NCBI GenBank assembly: GCA_002320485.1
Contig: DCKW01000075.1
Span: forward strand, 1 to 8,181
Origin: Micavibrio sp. UBA1664
GTDB lineage: Bacteria > Pseudomonadota > Alphaproteobacteria > Micavibrionales > UBA1664
Length of the DNA stretch: 8,181 nt
Direction of reading: 5' to 3'
Under the pieces are notes generated by a model. That model had not been told where the DNA came from, did no database searches, and saw only the letters and a list, made by a program, of their open reading frames with translations. Positions 5,925-8,181 of the stretch are shown here, in pieces; position 1 is the first letter of the stretch; every line of letters starts with the position of its first letter. A program made the translations under genes and the position numbers.

Positions 5925-6796
5925 TATTTATCTTTAACCGTCGCTGTTTCTACAAGATGGGCGCATAAGTCAGCAAAACTCATACCATTGTAAATCACCT
6001 GTGACGGCCCTATCGATTCAGGTGTAAAGCCTGGTTGAGTATTAATTTCAAGAAAAACCAGCCCTTCACCACCTTCATCATAACGATAGTCACAGCGGGC
6101 AATCCCCTGACATCCCAAGGCCTTAAAAACAGTCTCGGACCATTGTTTTGCCTGTTGTTCAACCTCCGCAGGGATGGCGGCAGGTAACACATAACGCGTA
6201 CGCGTATCCTTGTATTTGGCTTCATAATCGAAAAATTTCGTTTCGGGGATGATTTCGGTTACGGCCTGCGCCTTTCCGTCAAGCACGGCACACGTCAATT
6301 CACGACCGGCGATATATCTTTCGGCAATCATGCCTTTTTTTGTCATGTCGGGTTGAAAATTATCCTGCTCGAAAACGATAGTGATATCAACACTCGACCC
6401 CTGATCCACCGGTTTTAAAACATAAGGCGGATCGTATGGAAAATTCAATGTTTCCGCCACCTTGACACCGCAATCATGCGCAACCTTTTTGGTCAGTTCC
6501 TTATCCATTGCTATTGCCGAGGCCATGACGCCCGAATGTGTGTAGGGAATTTGCAGAAATTCCAACACGCCCTGCACAATGCCATCTTCCCCGCCCTTGC
6601 CATGCAAATTATTAAAAACCACATCGGGGCGCGGCGTCAATTTTTGCAACAAATCATCCATATCACGTTTAACATCGATCACACGAACGTCATATCCGGC
6701 CTCTTGCAACCCTTTCTCAACGGCCTTTCCTTTATCCAGAGATACCTGCCGTTCCGCCGACCATCCCCCTACCAACAATGCCACTGATTTTGCCAT
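5924..6796 (-). CDS. ddl: D-alanine--D-alanine ligase
   Basis: Ddl joins two D-Ala with ATP in the cytosol to make the dipeptide added by MurF to the peptidoglycan stem, and is the target of D-cycloserine. The 290 residues cover the whole ATP-grasp fold. Seen are LVGGWSAERQVSL (8-20, catalytic Glu15), the first ligase signature HGKGGEDGIVQG (65-76), the lysine-bearing YVLKPVDQGSSV (125-136), omega loop FDYEAKYKD (189-197, Lys194 and Tyr195), Arg234 and Asp236 in ARCD, and Glu250/Asn252 in LEINTQPGF. Two small departures stand out. The segment before VLKP is about 17 residues shorter than in E. coli DdlB, and the Gly normally after GSSV is Asp137. All expected catalytic residues are present, so it is probably active. 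The ATG directly abuts the murB stop, with AAGGA 9 nt upstream. The TAA overlaps the ftsQ start. ddlA and ddlB naming is not meaningful here. Confidence 0.97.
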   Translation of the reverse strand: MAKSVALLVGGWSAERQVSLDKGKAVEKGLQEAGYDVRVIDVKRDMDDLLQKLTPRPDVVFNNLHGKGGEDGIVQGVLEFLQIPYTHSGVMASAIAMDKELTKKVAHDCGVKVAETLNFPYDPPYVLKPVDQGSSVDITIVFEQDNFQPDMTKKGMIAERYIAGRELTCAVLDGKAQAVTEIIPETKFFDYEAKYKDTRTRYVLPAAIPAEVEQQAKQWSETVFKALGCQGIARCDYRYDEGGEGLVFLEINTQPGFTPESIGPSQVIYNGMSFADLCAHLVETATVKDK

Positions 6797-7774
6797 TTAT
6801 GCGGTTCCTTGTGTTTGTGTTAAAACATCGAAATGACTTTTAAATTCGCCGATCCGTTTAATTTCCCAACGCAGATTAAGCCCGAATTGCGTTTGAACAC
6901 GGCGGCGGATTTCCTCGCCCAATCGCTCCAGATCCTCTGCGGTTGCCGTCCCGTCATTGAGCATGAAATTACAATGTTTTTCACTCATGCTTGCGCCGTT
7001 TACGGTTAATCCGCGACCGCCGACCTTGTCAATCAGCTGCCATGTCTTTGTGTCCTCAGGCAAGTTACAAGCGCGCAAATCTTCTGGAGACGGATTGGCA
7101 AATGTCGATCCGCCCGTCCGCGCCTGAACAGGTTGCGTATCGTGTCTTCGCACACGAATTTCATCAATGCGACCCTGGATGATTTCGCTTGGTTCAGGCA
7201 CTGTTTTAAAGTGAGCCGACAAGAAAATATAATGTGGCGCCAACCCGTTGTGACGATAACTCATCTGCATATCCTGCGCGGAAAAGACGTGGATTGATCC
7301 GTCCCTGTCCATCACCTTCGCCTCCGTCAAAACATCCACAGTTTCAGCGCCGTAAGCCCCCGCATTCATGCGGAGCGCTCCACCGATCGTGCCGGGAATA
7401 CCACTTAAAAACTCCAGCCCGCCCAACCCCTCGCGCGCGGCGAATTGGGCAACATTCATATCAAGCGCCGCAGCCCCCGCATTCACCACACCGTTATGAT
7501 CGTGATCTATCTCGGCAAAATCGCGCCCCAACTTGATAACAACACCTCTGATTCCGCCATCGCGGATAATCATATTCGAACATACCCCTAGTACCGTAAT
7601 GGGAACGTCCATTGGACATGCCGCCAGAAAAGCGGCGAGATCTTCGCGATCCTTCGGGCGAAAAAGGACCTCAGCAGGTCCGCCGACACGAAACCATGTA
7701 TTGGCGCCGATATCTGCATTTTCGCTTAGGCGACCACGCACTTGTGGCAATCTGTCGATCAAAGAATCTGTCAT
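6797..7774 (-). CDS. murB: MurB, UDP-N-acetylenolpyruvoylglucosamine reductase
   Basis: MurB is the FAD- and NADPH-dependent cytosolic enzyme that reduces UDP-GlcNAc-enolpyruvate to UDP-MurNAc. The 325-residue product has the N-terminal FAD domain with NTWFRVGGPAEVLFRP (25-40), VLGVCSNMIIRDGG (61-74) and FLSGIPGTIGGALRMNAGAYG (two motifs around 123-142, with Arg135). The substrate domain shows SYRHNGL (172-178), RTGGSTFANP (219-228, proton-donor Ser223) and WQLIDKVGGRG (245-255). WEIKRIG (303-309) follows near the C-terminus, with the probable catalytic Glu304. The fold lacks the extra segments of E. coli MurB, so it is type II. One oddity: the loop normally read GxGSN is GVCSN (Cys65). The start is the first ATG after an in-frame TAA four codons upstream. 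No Shine-Dalgarno site is adjacent; a GGAGG about 26 nt before the ATG is too far to serve. The 41-nt gap from murC holds only a weak bulged hairpin. ddl abuts downstream. Confidence 0.97.
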   Translation of the reverse strand: MTDSLIDRLPQVRGRLSENADIGANTWFRVGGPAEVLFRPKDREDLAAFLAACPMDVPITVLGVCSNMIIRDGGIRGVVIKLGRDFAEIDHDHNGVVNAGAAALDMNVAQFAAREGLGGLEFLSGIPGTIGGALRMNAGAYGAETVDVLTEAKVMDRDGSIHVFSAQDMQMSYRHNGLAPHYIFLSAHFKTVPEPSEIIQGRIDEIRVRRHDTQPVQARTGGSTFANPSPEDLRACNLPEDTKTWQLIDKVGGRGLTVNGASMSEKHCNFMLNDGTATAEDLERLGEEIRRRVQTQFGLNLRWEIKRIGEFKSHFDVLTQTQGTA

Positions 7775-7815
7775 ACATATAATTTAAAGGAGAGCGTGCG
7801 CCTCCGCAATGGAAG

Positions 7816-8181
7816 TTAAGCCGTTTTTTTAACGAAAATGTCTTCGAGTTCCGCGGGAAGAGCATAGGCCCATTTGGTAATATCCCCTGCCCCAAGACAG
7901 ATCACCATATCGCCCTCCCGAATTTTTGCAGAAACGATTGAAGCCAAATTTTGTGAATTATCCAGATAAGACGCATCCTTATGCCCATGTGCAGATACGG
8001 CAGTGGCAAGTGTTTCCCCACTCACACCCTCAATCGGTTTTTCGCCTGCGGCGTACACATCGGCAATCATCACACTGTCGGCATCATTAAAACAGGTTGA
8101 AAATTCCTCGAACAGGTTTTCAAGACGTGTGTAACGGTGCGGTTGCATAACGGCATGGATTTTACCACCCGTTTGCGCCAC
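7816..8181 (-). CDS. murC: MurC, UDP-N-acetylmuramate--L-alanine ligase, C-terminal part only
   Basis: MurC adds L-Ala to UDP-MurNAc with ATP, the first step of stem-peptide assembly in the cytosol. Only the last 121 codons are inside the window, so no start is given; the first visible codon is an internal GTG (Val). The fragment is domain III, the Rossmann-like C-terminal domain of Mur ligases. It shows QPHRYTR (fragment residues 13-19), the DVYAAGEKPI segment (41-50) matching the E. coli VYPAGE region, and GAGDITKWA (97-105), the counterpart of GAGNIGK. The reading frame is open to the edge and ends normally at FVKKTA. It heads the visible gene order and is followed by murB after 41 nt. murG probably lies further upstream, outside the window; that is expectation, not seen. 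Confidence 0.95.
   Translation of the reverse strand: MAQTGGKIHAVMQPHRYTRLENLFEEFSTCFNDADSVMIADVYAAGEKPIEGVSGETLATAVSAHGHKDASYLDNSQNLASIVSAKIREGDMVICLGAGDITKWAYALPAELEDIFVKKTA

Noticed and set aside
7785..7805. Bulged hairpin around GGAGG in the murC-murB gap as a regulatory switch
   Set aside because: The stem is short and bulged, and the GGAGG is about 26 nt from the murB ATG, so masking it would have little effect on initiation.
7671..7895. Minus-strand ORF of 74 aa spanning the murC-murB junction
   Set aside because: It overlaps both conserved genes in another frame and has no independent support; the murC and murB frames explain the region.

Overview
The window is a stretch of bacterial chromosome in which every recognisable gene lies on the minus strand. 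In transcription order (right to left) they are murC (3' end only), murB, ddl, ftsQ, ftsA, ftsZ, lpxC and bamD (5' part only). This is the distal half of a dcw (division and cell wall) cluster followed by two outer-membrane genes. The order murC-murB-ddl-ftsQ-ftsA-ftsZ-lpxC-bamD is typical of Alphaproteobacteria. Three protein features agree: a long FtsZ (586 aa) with a disordered linker of about 245 residues, a Ddl that starts with an LVGGWSAE motif, and a type II-like MurB. Base composition looks moderate (upper 40s % GC by eye), so this is not a classic high-GC Caulobacter, Rhizobium or Rhodobacter genome. The lineage cannot be fixed further from the sequence alone.

Region 8181-3796 (murC to ftsA) is tightly packed. 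murC and murB are 41 nt apart, murB and ddl abut (TAAATG), ddl and ftsQ overlap by one base (TAATG), and ftsQ and ftsA are 5 nt apart. This looks like one transcript with translational coupling. MurC and MurB make UDP-MurNAc and its first amino-acid adduct, Ddl supplies D-Ala-D-Ala, FtsQ is the membrane scaffold of the divisome, and FtsA anchors FtsZ to the membrane.

Region 3795-3590 is a 206-nt non-coding gap, the longest in the window. It precedes ftsZ and is the natural place for a dedicated ftsZ promoter. It holds two DnaA-box-like 9-mers 11 bp apart, one GANTC methylation site, a perfect palindrome overlapping a weak promoter-like pair, and a second inverted repeat. ftsZ has a good Shine-Dalgarno site and is followed by a clear intrinsic terminator at 1773-1801.

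Region 1772-1 carries lpxC (lipid A synthesis) and the start of bamD (outer-membrane protein assembly). The terminator separates these from ftsZ, so they probably have their own promoters. A candidate promoter before bamD sits so close to the ATG that the transcript could be leaderless.

No mobile element, CRISPR array, tRNA, rRNA or foreign-looking gene was found. I see a conserved core locus and no new system. The points most worth checking are the regulatory architecture before ftsZ, a Gly-to-Cys change in the MurB FAD loop, the possible leaderless bamD mRNA, and small deviations in Ddl.
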